Below are positions 24,501 through 33,479 of a stretch of DNA of 64,000 bases, piece by piece. Source of the stretch: Fratercula arctica (lineage: Eukaryota > Chordata > Aves > Charadriiformes > Alcidae); the NCBI GenBank assembly GCA_947846985.1, contig CANTUZ010000025.1, forward strand, positions 15,808,100 to 15,872,099. The letters run 5' to 3'. Each line of letters opens with the position of its first letter. Position 1 is the stretch's first letter. The position numbers were made by a program, and so were the translations under genes. The notes under the pieces were generated by a model. That model made no database searches. It saw nothing but the letters and a program-made list of their open reading frames with translations, and was not told the origin of the DNA.

Positions 24501-26942
24501 ACCTTCCATGATAGAAAGTGAGATAAATTATTTCAAAGATTTTGATTTAAAATAATTATATTTTAAAGGTGGCTGTGCATATATATACACACGCATAGCA
24601 TTTTATATACAATTCTTTCAATGAATTCAGAAAGAAGAATAAGAAATGTATTGTCCAAAACCCACTGACATTAAAGAGAAGCCATCTTACTTGAAACCTA
24701 CCTGCCTCAATGAGAATGAACTCAGACTAGCCAATTTAACATTTTACTTCTCTGTTTTCTTTCTTTTCTTCTCACATGTGCTCTTTCTCTCTCATATTCT
24801 AGTTAAAAACAGTACAGTTTTACAAGATGTACAATCATGGGGTTTTTTTCTTCTTCTGTTAACTTAGCTGGCTATAAAATCATGATAAATTTGAGACATA
24901 AAATGTGAAAAAGTCTACAAACCCAGTGGATCACTACATGGGACAAATAAAAAGCAGAGTTGCTATTTATCTGCCCTTGGAAATAATTAGTAACTGCAGC
25001 TCATGGCTCCCTTGTCCTCTGAATACTCAGGCACAATCAGAAGCCAGTTACATTTCAGGGTGTCTACTTATGTATCACTTATTATTAATTTCTTTCTAAA
25101 AAGCTTCTCTTTGCTCCAAACTGTAGATCAAAGTGATTTATTTGTTACCTGGATCCTCCCAGGTTCCAGGCAGCTAGTATGGGAAGAGTTAACTGCATAC
25201 CTATAAAACATACAGACCAATCTCCTGCCCACCAGCAGAGAAAACATGCATCTTTACCAGCTAAGCTTGAGTTGATCCTGCCTTGTAGTGGGGGAAACTG
25301 ACCTTTGGAGTTCCCTTCCAGACCTGTTCTCTCTGATTTCCTTCAGGGAAAAGGAAGCTGTCCAAAGCAATTTAGGGTGGGGTCTCTGGAGAATGCAGTG
25401 TACTTTCTGCAAAGGGTAAAGCAAAGAAGAACTCATTCTGCTGAAGTTATTCAATGCTATCCCCTGCCAACATTTACTTAATTATTTTTCTGTTCTATAA
25501 TGGCAATTGAATTACGGCTTTTTCCTGGAACTTCTATATCCTTCCCTAGTGAATGCATTTGTGTGTGTGTGTGTTTTAAAGAAGAATAAATTGAGTCTGA
25601 TCAGTTCTACTTTGCTCAAGGCAGAATTTATGATGGCCTTGTTGGAAAAAGAAGCCATGAGGCAAGGCAGGACAGGACAGTACTGCTGCTATATTTTAGC
25701 TGTTAAATATGCATCATAAACTGAAGGCTCTTCTCTCCATACTCTTCAAAAATCTGTCTTAGGGATATTGTTGCCGCTTGTCAGGATCATGCGCTGCCTA
25801 AATGTTTTGTTCCTCTGTATTCACTCAGATTTAGTGCTTGTGGACTGCATTCACCCGGACCTCAGGTGCATAGATTTGATGTTTCAACCCCATCCCCTCA
25901 CTGCAGAGATGTTTTGATGGCCATATAGAAAGGAAGGGTGATCCCCTGCACAGCATATATGCCTGGTGAACTGAAGGCATAATTTACTCTGCTATCCACT
26001 TTCTCTTGTGTTATTTTGGAGAATACAGCTGTATGGGAACCTTCTCAGCTAATTTTAGCTCTGTAAAAAGGAAGGTATTCAGTCTAAGCTACTATTCTTA
26101 GCTCTCTATAGTCAGTAGGGAGAGACAGGCACCTTTGTAAAGTAATGGATGCCACCTCTTGCAGCACAGGATGATTCACTGCATGGATCACCTGTCTCCC
26201 TGTTGATGATACAGCAAGTGGAGATGCCTGGAATGAACTTGATGTCCAACTTTTGATGGTTAAATTTAAGTGAGATGAATTTATCTATTGGCTTCAGTTA
26301 TGTACCTGGCAAATGAGAATAAGCTGACTTCTCCAGAGGTGTTTCAAGGATAGGTACACTCAAAGTTGTTGCTCAGTGGGGCCATAGTAGATGCTGAGGA
26401 ATCATACCTTTTTTCCTCCAAGGCCTTTTCCCAAGGCCTCCTAGTTAGCAGTACAAGTTGCCATCAAAGTTAGCTTATTCCTCATTTTCATAGCCTACAC
26501 TGATATAACTAAACACTTCTCCTGCATCAACCCCAGGAAGGCCAGCAGCCATCAGCTGAATGTATGAGTAACAACATAAAAGAAAAAAAATGATAGGCTC
26601 TTTCCTTGCAAGAGATTTTTTACACTTAGCACACATGGGCACCTTAAGTTTCAAGATTTAGAGGGTTCTCCCTCTGCTAATTTTTCGATTCAATTTTCAT
26701 ATATTATTATTACATCTCTCTGCAGCATGAGGAGATCCTGGGTTGGGATCAAGGTCTGCTGTGCTGCCCTTTACCAGAAGAGAATACAGTCATGACAACA
26801 TGATGCAAGTAGAGAAAGTAAAGGTGATGAAATATTTTGCCAGTGACTGATCATGTGATCAGGAAAAAAACTGCTCTTTAAAGAAACACTTGACAACCTT
26901 CCCTCCAACTCCCTAGTAGTTAATAGTTCCCAGCTCCCAAAC
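15524..26942. other. about 11.4 kb of unique DNA, no gene recognised
   Basis: No exon with recognisable protein homology, no RNA gene and no recent transposon was found. Open frames are short; the longest, 133 codons at 16929-17330, has no recognisable domain. Minor contents: a possible MIR at 23280-23440, (TG)n at 25561-25574, and A/C-rich low-complexity DNA near 19970-20000 and 22120-22150. Could be intron or intergenic. Confidence 0.5.
23280..23440 (-). repeat. possible MIR fragment, minus orientation
   Basis: Contains 'atgaccttcaggaagtcccttaatctcattgc', resembling the MIR reverse-complement phrase 'gtgaccttgggcaagtcacttaacctc', followed by 'catcctttcatctctgtttacactgtaaagtg'. Weak, by-eye match. 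Confidence 0.35.
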
Positions 26943-26948
26943 AAGGAG
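26943..26948. repeat. target-site duplication (left copy) of the provirus
   Basis: AAGGAG immediately before the LTR terminal 'TG' (26949). Identical to 32161-32166 immediately after the other LTR. A 6-bp duplication is typical of alpha- and betaretroviral (class II) integrases. Confidence 0.93.
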
Positions 26949-27359
26949 TGCCGGGTCCAAACTGACTCTCAGTCGTGCGGGCACAGGGAAAGACGAATGC
27001 ACCAATATGATGCAAGTCAATTCCAACTTTATTCAGCTTAATCGTTACATTTATAGTATTATGCTATCTGTTCACGCGCTCTAACTCCTACTGATTGGCT
27101 GCATGCTATTTTCACGAGCTGTCCACGCGCAGGCAGCATCCTGATGATAGGTTGAAGGTCGATTGCCACACGCTTCTCAGTGTCTTCTAACTGGTCGTCT
27201 CGGACTGTTCACGTGGAGCAGTAGCTTTGCTTTTCACATTCCTTTCCTTGCTGATATCTCCTGGCGCTTGCTTAACTTTTCTCTCAAGGCGCCTCTCAAG
27301 GATACAGCTTTGTCTCATCAAGGCCAAACAGATTCCCTACGCTACTCTCTATCTCCACA
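26949..27359 (-). repeat. 3' LTR of the provirus (411 bp)
   Basis: Minus-strand sequence starts TGTGGAGATAGAGAG and ends GGACCCGGCA, giving the canonical TG...CA ends. It aligns end to end with 31757-32160 and with the solo LTR at 48833-49243. Differences from the 5' LTR are six substitutions (several CpG/TpG type) and three indels. The TATAAA, CCAAT and AATAAA elements are conserved with the other copies. Confidence 0.95.
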
Positions 27360-27373
27360 ATTCCCCCTTTTTT
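27360..27373 (-). other. polypurine tract next to the 3' LTR
   Basis: The minus strand reads AAAAAAGGGGGAAT directly before the LTR's TGTGGAG. In retroviruses such a purine run primes plus-strand DNA synthesis and fixes the LTR 5' edge. It lies only 24 bp after the integrase stop, so no env follows pol in this element. Confidence 0.88.
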
Positions 27374-27397
27374 ATTTTATCTGCAACAAAAGCTTGA

Positions 27398-28190
27398 TTA
27401 ATCATTTTTTGCACTATTTTCTGTAAGCAGCCTAAAATACAGCACACGACAAGCATTGGATGACAAAGACGACATGTTTAGAAAATTTAAAACATAAGTT
27501 GCTTTATACAATTGCTCTTGAGGTGTCATACCTACGGGATTCCCCCTTTTTCATTTATCAAGCATGGTTTTTAAGGTATGATGAATACGTTTCAGAATTG
27601 CTTGCCCAGTTGGGGAATGAGGAATACCGGTGACATGTTTGATACCCCATGTCTGTAAAGAGGCCTGTATTTTAGCAGACACATAAGCTGGTCTGTTATC
27701 AGTTTTTAGAGTTTTCGGTACTCCCATAACTGCAATGCATTGCAACCAATGTCGAATAACATCACGAGCCTTCTGTCCTGTAGGAGCAGTAGCTACAACA
27801 AGGTGAGAAAACAAATCAACTGAAACACGTACATAGCGCAAACGTCCAAATTCCATAATGTGCATAACATCGGATTGCCAAAGTTCATCAGGTGTAAGCC
27901 CTTGCAGGGTAATCCCCGCAAATGATGGCAGAGGAGCTGGCTGCTGACAGCGCAAACGACCCTGTGAAATCAATCGTGCTAACATTTCAATCATCATAGT
28001 TACTGTTTTTTGAAAAGGTATGTGGCAAAAATACTCACTCTAATGCAGTCAGGCTCTTTGCGAGCGCATCATCCCACTGTCCTATCAGGGCGTAAGGTTG
28101 AAATTTTTGATGTATCATAAACAAATCTACAATGTGCTGTAATGCTTTCTGAGCTGTTGGGGTTAATGAACGTGGAACCTACCAGGGAGG
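27398..28190 (-). pseudogene. pol remnant: RT-connection scrap plus integrase, inactive
   Basis: Homology starts at about 28190 with a 45-codon scrap resembling the RT/RNase H connection ('LTPTAQKALQHIVDL'), ending at a stop near 28043 and out of frame with what follows. From 27997 an integrase core of betaretrovirus type is readable: the 'LWQSDVMHI' block holds the first catalytic Asp and 'KTDN' the second. Where the catalytic Glu belongs, in the block 'GQAILKR', this copy has Lys, which should abolish strand transfer. A TGA at 27551-27553 cuts the frame, and recognisable integrase C-terminal sequence continues in the same frame to a TAA at 27398-27400. The N-terminal zinc-binding domain is not clearly recognisable. 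Protease and nearly all of RT and RNase H are absent. Confidence 0.85.
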
Positions 28191-28421
28191 GGGGAGGGGG
28201 GGCAGACACAGCACTTCAGGGCGTCCCCTGTATCTTCAAAGTGCGCTCATGTCTAACCCCCTCTCTCCGACCCGAGACAGCCCCCTTATATCCTGTCCTG
28301 GATTGAGTGGAAAAGTACAGGCTAGGGTCGCTGCATGCGTGGCCAGCGCATGCAGCGAGCCTCACCAGACTCATGATCCAGCTTTGCTAACTGCAGATGT
28401 CTGATACCTGACTACCTTGCA
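28168..28421 (-). repeat. LTR-like fragment of a second retrovirus inside the provirus
   Basis: On the minus strand a purine run (28422-28440, ending aggagggag) is followed at once by TG (28421). A U3-like stretch then carries a perfect 12-bp inverted repeat (28328-28339 and 28347-28358) and a TATA-like GGATATAAGG (28293-28284). It resembles no part of the provirus's own LTR. A possible CA end lies at about 28168 but no AATAAA is visible, so it may be a partial LTR (U3-R) cut at the join to pol. The PPT-TG-TATA order just after an env remnant is the evidence; the identity is inferred. Confidence 0.5.
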
Positions 28422-28440
28422 CTCCCTCCTTGTTATCTTC
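28422..28440 (-). other. second, internal polypurine tract (inferred)
   Basis: The minus strand is almost all purine (gaagataacaaggagggag) directly before the TG of the internal LTR-like fragment and about 115 bp after the env stop. That is the expected position for the PPT of the env-donating retrovirus. Confidence 0.5.
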
Positions 28441-28556
28441 TTCTTTGAAAGTTAGGTTCTCATGGATACACATATAGTTCTTCAGCAACAGTACTGAGTC
28501 CCTTTTTCCCTACATGTATACTGGGTTTGGTTCAACTAGGAATTTTCCGTCATGTC

Positions 28557-29158
28557 TCACTCGGACCATCCTCTATTATCCCTTACACATGCCACCCCGT
28601 GGCCCATAGTAGGGACACAACAATATTTTATAACTCGTACAAGGGTATGATGCAAAGCAACATCTGCAACTGATCGTATAATGCTTATTAAACATAGCAA
28701 ATAGCATACTAAACATAACAGACAGATTCCTTCCACACAGGCAATGAGTATAATTTCCTTCAACCAACCCCACCCCCAAGTCCATCCAGCAAAGAGATTT
28801 CACCCTGTGGTCTCCACAAGTTGCTGGCTCGGTCGGTGCAGTTCTTGCAACTGGGCCTGGATGGATTTGGAGTGGTCACTTAGATTCATACAACACAATC
28901 CTTTAAAATCTTGACAACCGTGTCCGTGAGCTAAAAGCAAAAATCAATAGCAGCTCTGTTTTGCAGCGTTGCATGTTGAATACTATCTACATCTAGCAAT
29001 AACTCAGAAATAGCTGTACTAGTAGCATTACTAAATTTATCCCTGGCAGCGAGAGAGTCCTTGTTTTCAAGAATCCTTGGCAGCGAAAGAGTCCTTGTTA
29101 GCAAGAGCGCATGCGGACTCCCTGTTCTTGCTGGTACTGGGCTTTGATCTTCTTCCAC
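28557..29158 (-). pseudogene. env transmembrane (TM) remnant, frameshifted
   Basis: Two frames together outline a retroviral TM subunit of the alpha/gammaretrovirus type. The upstream frame (29158 to about 28934) carries the 'LQNRAAIDF' heptad/immunosuppressive-like block. A one-base-scale frameshift near 28938 moves the reading to the frame with the CX6CC motif (Cys codons at 28914-28916 and 28890-28895) that links SU and TM in this env class. A stop lies near 28800, then a hydrophobic membrane anchor ('IILIACVEGICLLCLVCYLL') and a cytoplasmic tail ending at 28557-28559. The surface subunit and fusion peptide are not recognisable upstream. Non-functional. Its position upstream of pol is abnormal. 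Confidence 0.8.
29044..29099. repeat. 34-bp-period direct repeat in the env remnant
   Basis: 'tggcagcgagagagtccttgtt' at 29044-29065 recurs with one change at 29078-29099. The duplicated unit lies just upstream (in the minus sense) of the recognisable TM coding part and may be a local duplication. Confidence 0.75.
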
Positions 29159-29159
29159 A

Positions 29160-30250
29160 ACAGGCCAGGATTCTCAAGCAGCTAGATAAGGTGTCCCTGA
29201 GTCCGTTACAGACTTATGTCATCTAAGTGTTTTTCTTGCAAGCATCTGAGACTGAATAACAATTAGTGTGATAGATGTGTTTTCCAGCACCCAGGTGCGA
29301 GTCCCTTGAGCGTATTTACAATCCTCCTTGCTGATCTTCCGTTGCTTTCCCATATTCCACCCCCCCGCTCAAGAGACCACTTCTGCTGGGGTTCATTTAG
29401 TCTCGCAGAGTATAACACAGAGTAATTTACAAAGGCGTGCAATAACATATATACATATAGGAAAAAAAACCCCAAAACATATCTCTATAGTACTGCTTGA
29501 ATCAGGTGTCCTATTTCTCTTTTTCTGCTGCTTTCTCGTAGCACGTATGGCATACTTTTGTTCCCTTTGGTTTTTTTTTTCCCTTTTTTTTTTTTTTTTT
29601 TCTTCCCCTTACTTACGGCTGACATAAAAGTCTGCCTTGCAACAAGAGCTCACCCTTAAGTTTCTCATTTTCCTACAGAGCATCCTATAGATTTTGGCTT
29701 AACTCCTTTTCCCAATCAACCATGATCTTATAGGCAAACAACAAACAACCAGTCATATGCCCTGCATGGGTAAGCCGTTCCCGAGAGCGTAAGCATGTCG
29801 GCTGGTGAAAACTCCCCCAATATTTCAGGACTTCCATCAGTCCTACAGCCCATCATGGCCTATCTACCTGGGGTGCGCTCGCCTTACATCTAAACATTGT
29901 GTATATACAAACTTCTTCGCTTGACAGTGTGTCAGCCCTAGTCATGTATGAGAACACTACCACACCGGGCAGAACACCTGCTCAAGCGGAGTCACCAAAT
30001 GACACTGCACACAGCAACAAACAAACAGTAGCACAGATGCTGATCAGCAGATATAAATTGGCGCCCACACACACTTACACAGCAGACATACAAAAGCACC
30101 ACTTCTATCTCAGGGAGACGGCTGGGGCGGGGGGGGGAGGGGAGGGGGTGAGGCGGGCGGCGGCGGGAGCGAAGCGGCTCCGGCTCCGTCCTTCTCCCCC
30201 GACATTCTGACAATACACTGCAATACCCCGATTCCGGCTGCGCACACATA
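29160..30250 (-). other. unassigned part of the provirus interior
   Basis: Between the end of gag homology (about 30250) and the env TM remnant there are about 1.1 kb that I cannot assign to gag, pro, pol or env. It contains a GC-rich block (30125-30225) with CpGs and G runs, a poly-T run (29571-29601; poly-A in the minus sense) and several splice-donor-like GTAAGT/GTAAG sites in the minus sense (for example near 30080). It could be decayed SU, a transduced host segment or another retroviral 5' region. Confidence 0.4.
30125..30225. other. GC-rich, CpG-bearing G-run block
   Basis: The plus strand has 'ggctggggcgggggggggaggggaggggg', then 'aggcgggcggcggcggg' and 'agcgaagcggctccggctccg'. There are at least four runs of three or more G with short loops, the pattern able to form a G-quadruplex. 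Base composition is quite unlike the surrounding AT-rich retroviral DNA. On the minus strand an ATG (30207-30205) opens a short Pro-rich frame beginning 'MSGEKDGAGAASLPPPP'. Confidence 0.7.
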
Positions 30251-30327
30251 AGCAAAATTTGATTTTTAAAAAAGGAAAGTAATAAAGTCATCACGTATTT
30301 GTTGTCATACCCGTATTGCATTACTGT

Positions 30328-31530
30328 TCATTGCAAATGACTTACAGTCTTCCAATCAAATGGCACCCATTCCCTACAACCCCCCTGTGTTAATACTGGG
30401 AAGGCTGAAAGAGATTCCGGTAGCATCTGGCCCTCTATCACTGCATGTTCTATAATACCTTTCCACCTTTGTCCTGTATCAAAAGTTGGATCTTTCCGCA
30501 CCGGTCCCCCTCCGGGGCTAGATCCCCCCACAGCTCCTTTTTGTTCCATACCCTTTTCGACAGTTAACTCTGCCTCACTTGTTGCCCTTTCTTTTGCATT
30601 TTCCCATCTCCTTTCCTGCCCTCTTTTCCAAGCCGCCCGTTCTTCCTCCCCTACTCCAGTCCCAAATTTCTGAGTCAAATACTCATTCACATCCTGTAAA
30701 CCCATCTCCCCATTGTTTAACAGTGTACAAATCCATCTCCTCACTTTCTGCTCTTTAACATTATCTCCCTTTTCTGATACATTATACTGTTGTGCATTCC
30801 CAGACTCGTCCGCTGCTGTCTCAGACGGATCACCTGCTCCCGGACTCCCACACACCCTCTCCTCAACCGCCTGCAAACCCTCCTTGATAACCTCATGAGC
30901 CTTTTTATAAGCAGCCCGTATCGCGCCCGCTTTCGAACCCTTATCAAGTCTCTGCATTTCCGCGAGCAATTGCTGCATAGTGTTCTGTTGTTCGCGGAGA
31001 GCGTCACGGAGCTCCGCAGTATCTTTAGGTGGATAGATGGTTTTCGGACGAACGTCCTCGGAGGATGATGACGTTTCCATAGGCTGAGGAGAGTCAGGGG
31101 GAACCTGCGTGGATGACTCCGGTAGACCAGAGTACGGCGGAGCGGTCGGTTGCGGAGGCGTGAGAGGTGGCGGTGGTGGCGGCGAAAATGTCCATCCGTC
31201 AGACGCCCCCCAGAACTCCTTTTCTGACTGCTTTATTACAGGAAATGCATTGGAGGACAAACTGTTTCCCTCTTCCCCAGCTGCATCTAACACCCTCTGG
31301 GCTGTGGCGGCAATAACAGCTGATCCATGCATGCCTGCAATCAGTCCCTTCACCTGTCGATAAGTGCCTGCCAGGTTCCAGGCTTCCTTATTCTCTGACT
31401 GCACTGCTTTGCACATTTCCACTCCAATTCGAGTCCATGTTGAAAGGTCAAACAACTGAGTCGGATCTCTGAGCAATCCTCGTCGTCGGCACCAAGATAA
31501 TAGCACCCTTACTGAGGTTTTCCCTGGCAT
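30328..31530 (-). pseudogene. gag remnant: matrix to start of capsid
   Basis: A 400-codon frame from the ATG at 31530-31528. The upstream extension to 31647 would need a GTG and lies in the leader. The N-terminal part resembles a retroviral matrix ('DPTQLFDLSTWTRIGVEMC'). A Pro-rich stretch holds overlapping late-budding motifs PTAP and PPY ('PTAPPYSGLP', nt 31149-31120), used to recruit ESCRT and Nedd4-type ligases. A charged coiled-coil-prone segment follows (about nt 31030-30860). A capsid-like start 'SAFPVLTQGG' (nt 30405-30376) appears 26 residues before a TGA at 30328-30330. In-frame capsid-like residues continue past this stop to about 30260, then homology ends. The rest of capsid, nucleocapsid and protease are missing. 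Confidence 0.85.
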
Positions 31531-31670
31531 TTTTTGCCAGCTGCAGCAAACTTTGTACCGCTGCTTTTTCCACGGCTGATACAGCCGAACCCATACTACC
31601 GTTCCCACTCTAGGTGGCTCCCACTTCCCGTGGGGTCGCGGATCCACTCCTGCCTCTCTCGGGCAGCCCG

Positions 31671-31680
31671 GCTTACCTTG
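31671..31680 (-). promoter_or_regulatory. candidate major splice donor in the retroviral leader
   Basis: The minus strand reads CAAG|GTAAGC with the GT at 31676-31675, a near-perfect donor. It sits between the primer site and the gag ATG, where retroviruses place the donor for subgenomic env mRNA. Whether it is used is unknown. Confidence 0.55.
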
Positions 31681-31736
31681 GCGCCGGCAGTAGTATCCCC
31701 ACGTTTCTTACTCCGGCCTTCGGTCCAACAACGCTC

Positions 31737-31754
31737 ATCACGTTGGGGTCACCA
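31737..31754 (-). other. primer binding site, tRNA-Trp type
   Basis: The plus strand reads atcacgttggggtcacca, which equals the 3' end of vertebrate tRNA-Trp (ATCACGTCGGGGTCA+CCA) except for one C-to-T change at a CpG. It starts 2 bp inside the 5' LTR end, as expected for a PBS. tRNA-Trp is the primer of alpharetroviruses. The tRNA sequence is from memory. Confidence 0.88.
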
Positions 31755-31756
31755 TT

Positions 31757-32160
31757 TGCCGGGTCCAAACCGACTCAGTCATGCGGGCACAGGGAAAGAC
31801 GAACGCACCAATATGATGCAAGTCAATTCCAACTTTATTCAGCTTAATCGTTACATTTATAGTATTATGCTATCTGTTCACGCGCTCTAACTCCTACTGA
31901 TTGGCTGCATGCTATTTTCACGAGCTGTCCACGCGCAGGCAGCATCCTGATGATAGGTTGAAGGTCGATTGCCACGCGCTTCTCAGTGTCTTCTAACTGG
32001 TCGTCTCTGACTGTTCACGTGGAGCAGTAGCTTTGCTTTTCACATTCCTTTCCTTGCTGATATCTCCTGGCGCTTGCTTAACTTTTCTCTCAAGGCGCCT
32101 CTCATGGTACAGCTTTGTCTCATCAAGGACAGATTCCCTACGCTACTCTCTATCTCCACA
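31757..32160 (-). repeat. 5' LTR of the provirus (404 bp)
   Basis: Minus-strand ends are TGTGGAGAT...GACCCGGCA. Promoter elements in minus sense: CCAAT (31904-31900), TATAAA (31861-31856) and AATAAA (31839-31834). The poly(A) signal follows the TATA box by only about 20 bp, implying a very short R region as in many class II elements. Compared with the 3' LTR there are six substitutions and three small deletions. Confidence 0.95.
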
Positions 32161-32166
32161 AAGGAG
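32161..32166. repeat. target-site duplication (right copy) of the provirus
   Basis: AAGGAG directly after the LTR edge at 32160, identical to 26943-26948. Confidence 0.93.
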
Positions 32167-33479
32167 AGACAGGAGAGTGTGACTGAGTGGAGGCCCAAGG
32201 TGCCTTTGCACTAATCCTCATGTCCTAGGGTTATTTGACGTTAGTTTTATTTAGCATCAAGTTTTACTTCTATAAGGAGAAAAGGAAAAAAAAAAAAAGG
32301 AACTGATGAATTTTCCTCTTCCTATGGAATGAAATGCCAGCACTTGTTGTTACATCTTCATCACTGCCTTGGGGGTATTTGATTTTGTGAATCTGATTAA
32401 ATTATTCTGCTCTCGGTATTTCTTTAATATTGCTTTATAAAATATACTCCTAGTGGCTTCAGTAGTGAGAGCACCTGCTGTACTTTCTTTAAAGCTTGCA
32501 TGGTCCCTCCTGGGGCTGGGGGTAGTGCCCTTGTTACAGAGTTCAGGGATAAAAGCTTCTTCCTCTAGAATTACTTTGAAACAACTGAAACGCACACATA
32601 CTTTTTCATAATGATTATGGAGGCACCCATAGTAATGCCTTTCAGCGTAAGATATGGCCATCTCTGATTTCATTGGCAGAAAACCTCTATCTGCAGAAAT
32701 TTGAGAACATTGTCATCTGATCAGAGATACTATCTGATGGGAGCTGATAATAAGCCTGTTTTCCCCCAGTGGTGAATACCTGTAATTTGCTCAGTGGTGA
32801 AACACTGTATTTTTATATAACAAGGGTTTCTGAGGCCCTGACCTTAGGTAGGGTAAAGTAAACATTCAGGGAGGGACTGTCCTTGTGGCAAGGACCACAT
32901 AGACCTCATCAGCAGCATGGATAAAATCAAAGTGGACAGAAAAAAAACAGAGAGGAGGTTAAGTAAGGCCACACCAAAGGTGAGTGGCAGAGCTGAAGAA
33001 AAAAAAACCACCTTCATCTCTCTGCCCCTTGCCCAGTACTGCTGCACTGTCACTCATCAAGGGTCCTCTTTTAATAGGAAATTAGCTGCCCTGCTGCTGT
33101 ACTGCGCCCATTGATCTGCTATCAGTCAGCTCTGGCCATGGGGGCTTAGAACATTGGGCTTTCAAAATCACATAAGAGTTTTAGGAGCATTAATCCCAAG
33201 GCGAGTCTTTGAAGCTGAAACTGAAGAAACCCAGCCATTTTTTTTTTCTGTGCATTACCACAGAGCACATAAAGCATGAGCAAAGGTACTATATACCAGG
33301 CCAATGTACCGAAAGGTGTACGCAGACAGTAGGCAAAAGTCAAAAAGACGGACTCTAAGGCTTCTGATCAGGCTATTTCCTCCTCAGTCTGATCACATGT
33401 TCTTAGAAATTTCTGTTCATTATATCACTTGGATGCATGCATGGTGATGTGCAAGAAAACTTGGCCTCATCCTCTTCCT

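Larger units (their letters stand above)
26949..32160 (-). mobile_element. defective class II endogenous provirus with chimeric interior
   Basis: A provirus of 5.2 kb read on the minus strand: 5' LTR (31757-32160), tRNA-Trp-type primer site (31737-31754), leader with splice-donor consensus, gag (31530 down to early capsid), a foreign block of about 2 kb (about 28190-30250) with an env transmembrane remnant and an LTR-like fragment, pol remnant (28190-27398), polypurine tract (27360-27373) and 3' LTR (26949-27359). It is flanked by perfect AAGGAG duplications. The two LTRs differ by six substitutions and three short indels (2, 1 and 4 bp), so it is fairly young. Protease, most of RT, RNase H and the surface part of env are not recognisable, so it cannot replicate by itself. 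The env-before-pol order is abnormal. Confidence 0.93.

Noticed and set aside
27538..27552. A second purine run (aaaaagggggaatcc on the minus strand) that looks like a duplicate PPT 180 bp before the 3' LTR
   Set aside because: It falls within integrase coding sequence: recognisable C-terminal integrase residues continue in the same frame after it. It is a Lys/Arg-Gly-rich coding block and not followed by an LTR edge.
29899..30210. Plus-strand 103-codon frame across the GC-rich block
   Set aside because: Antisense to the provirus and low complexity at its end; no evidence for a gene.
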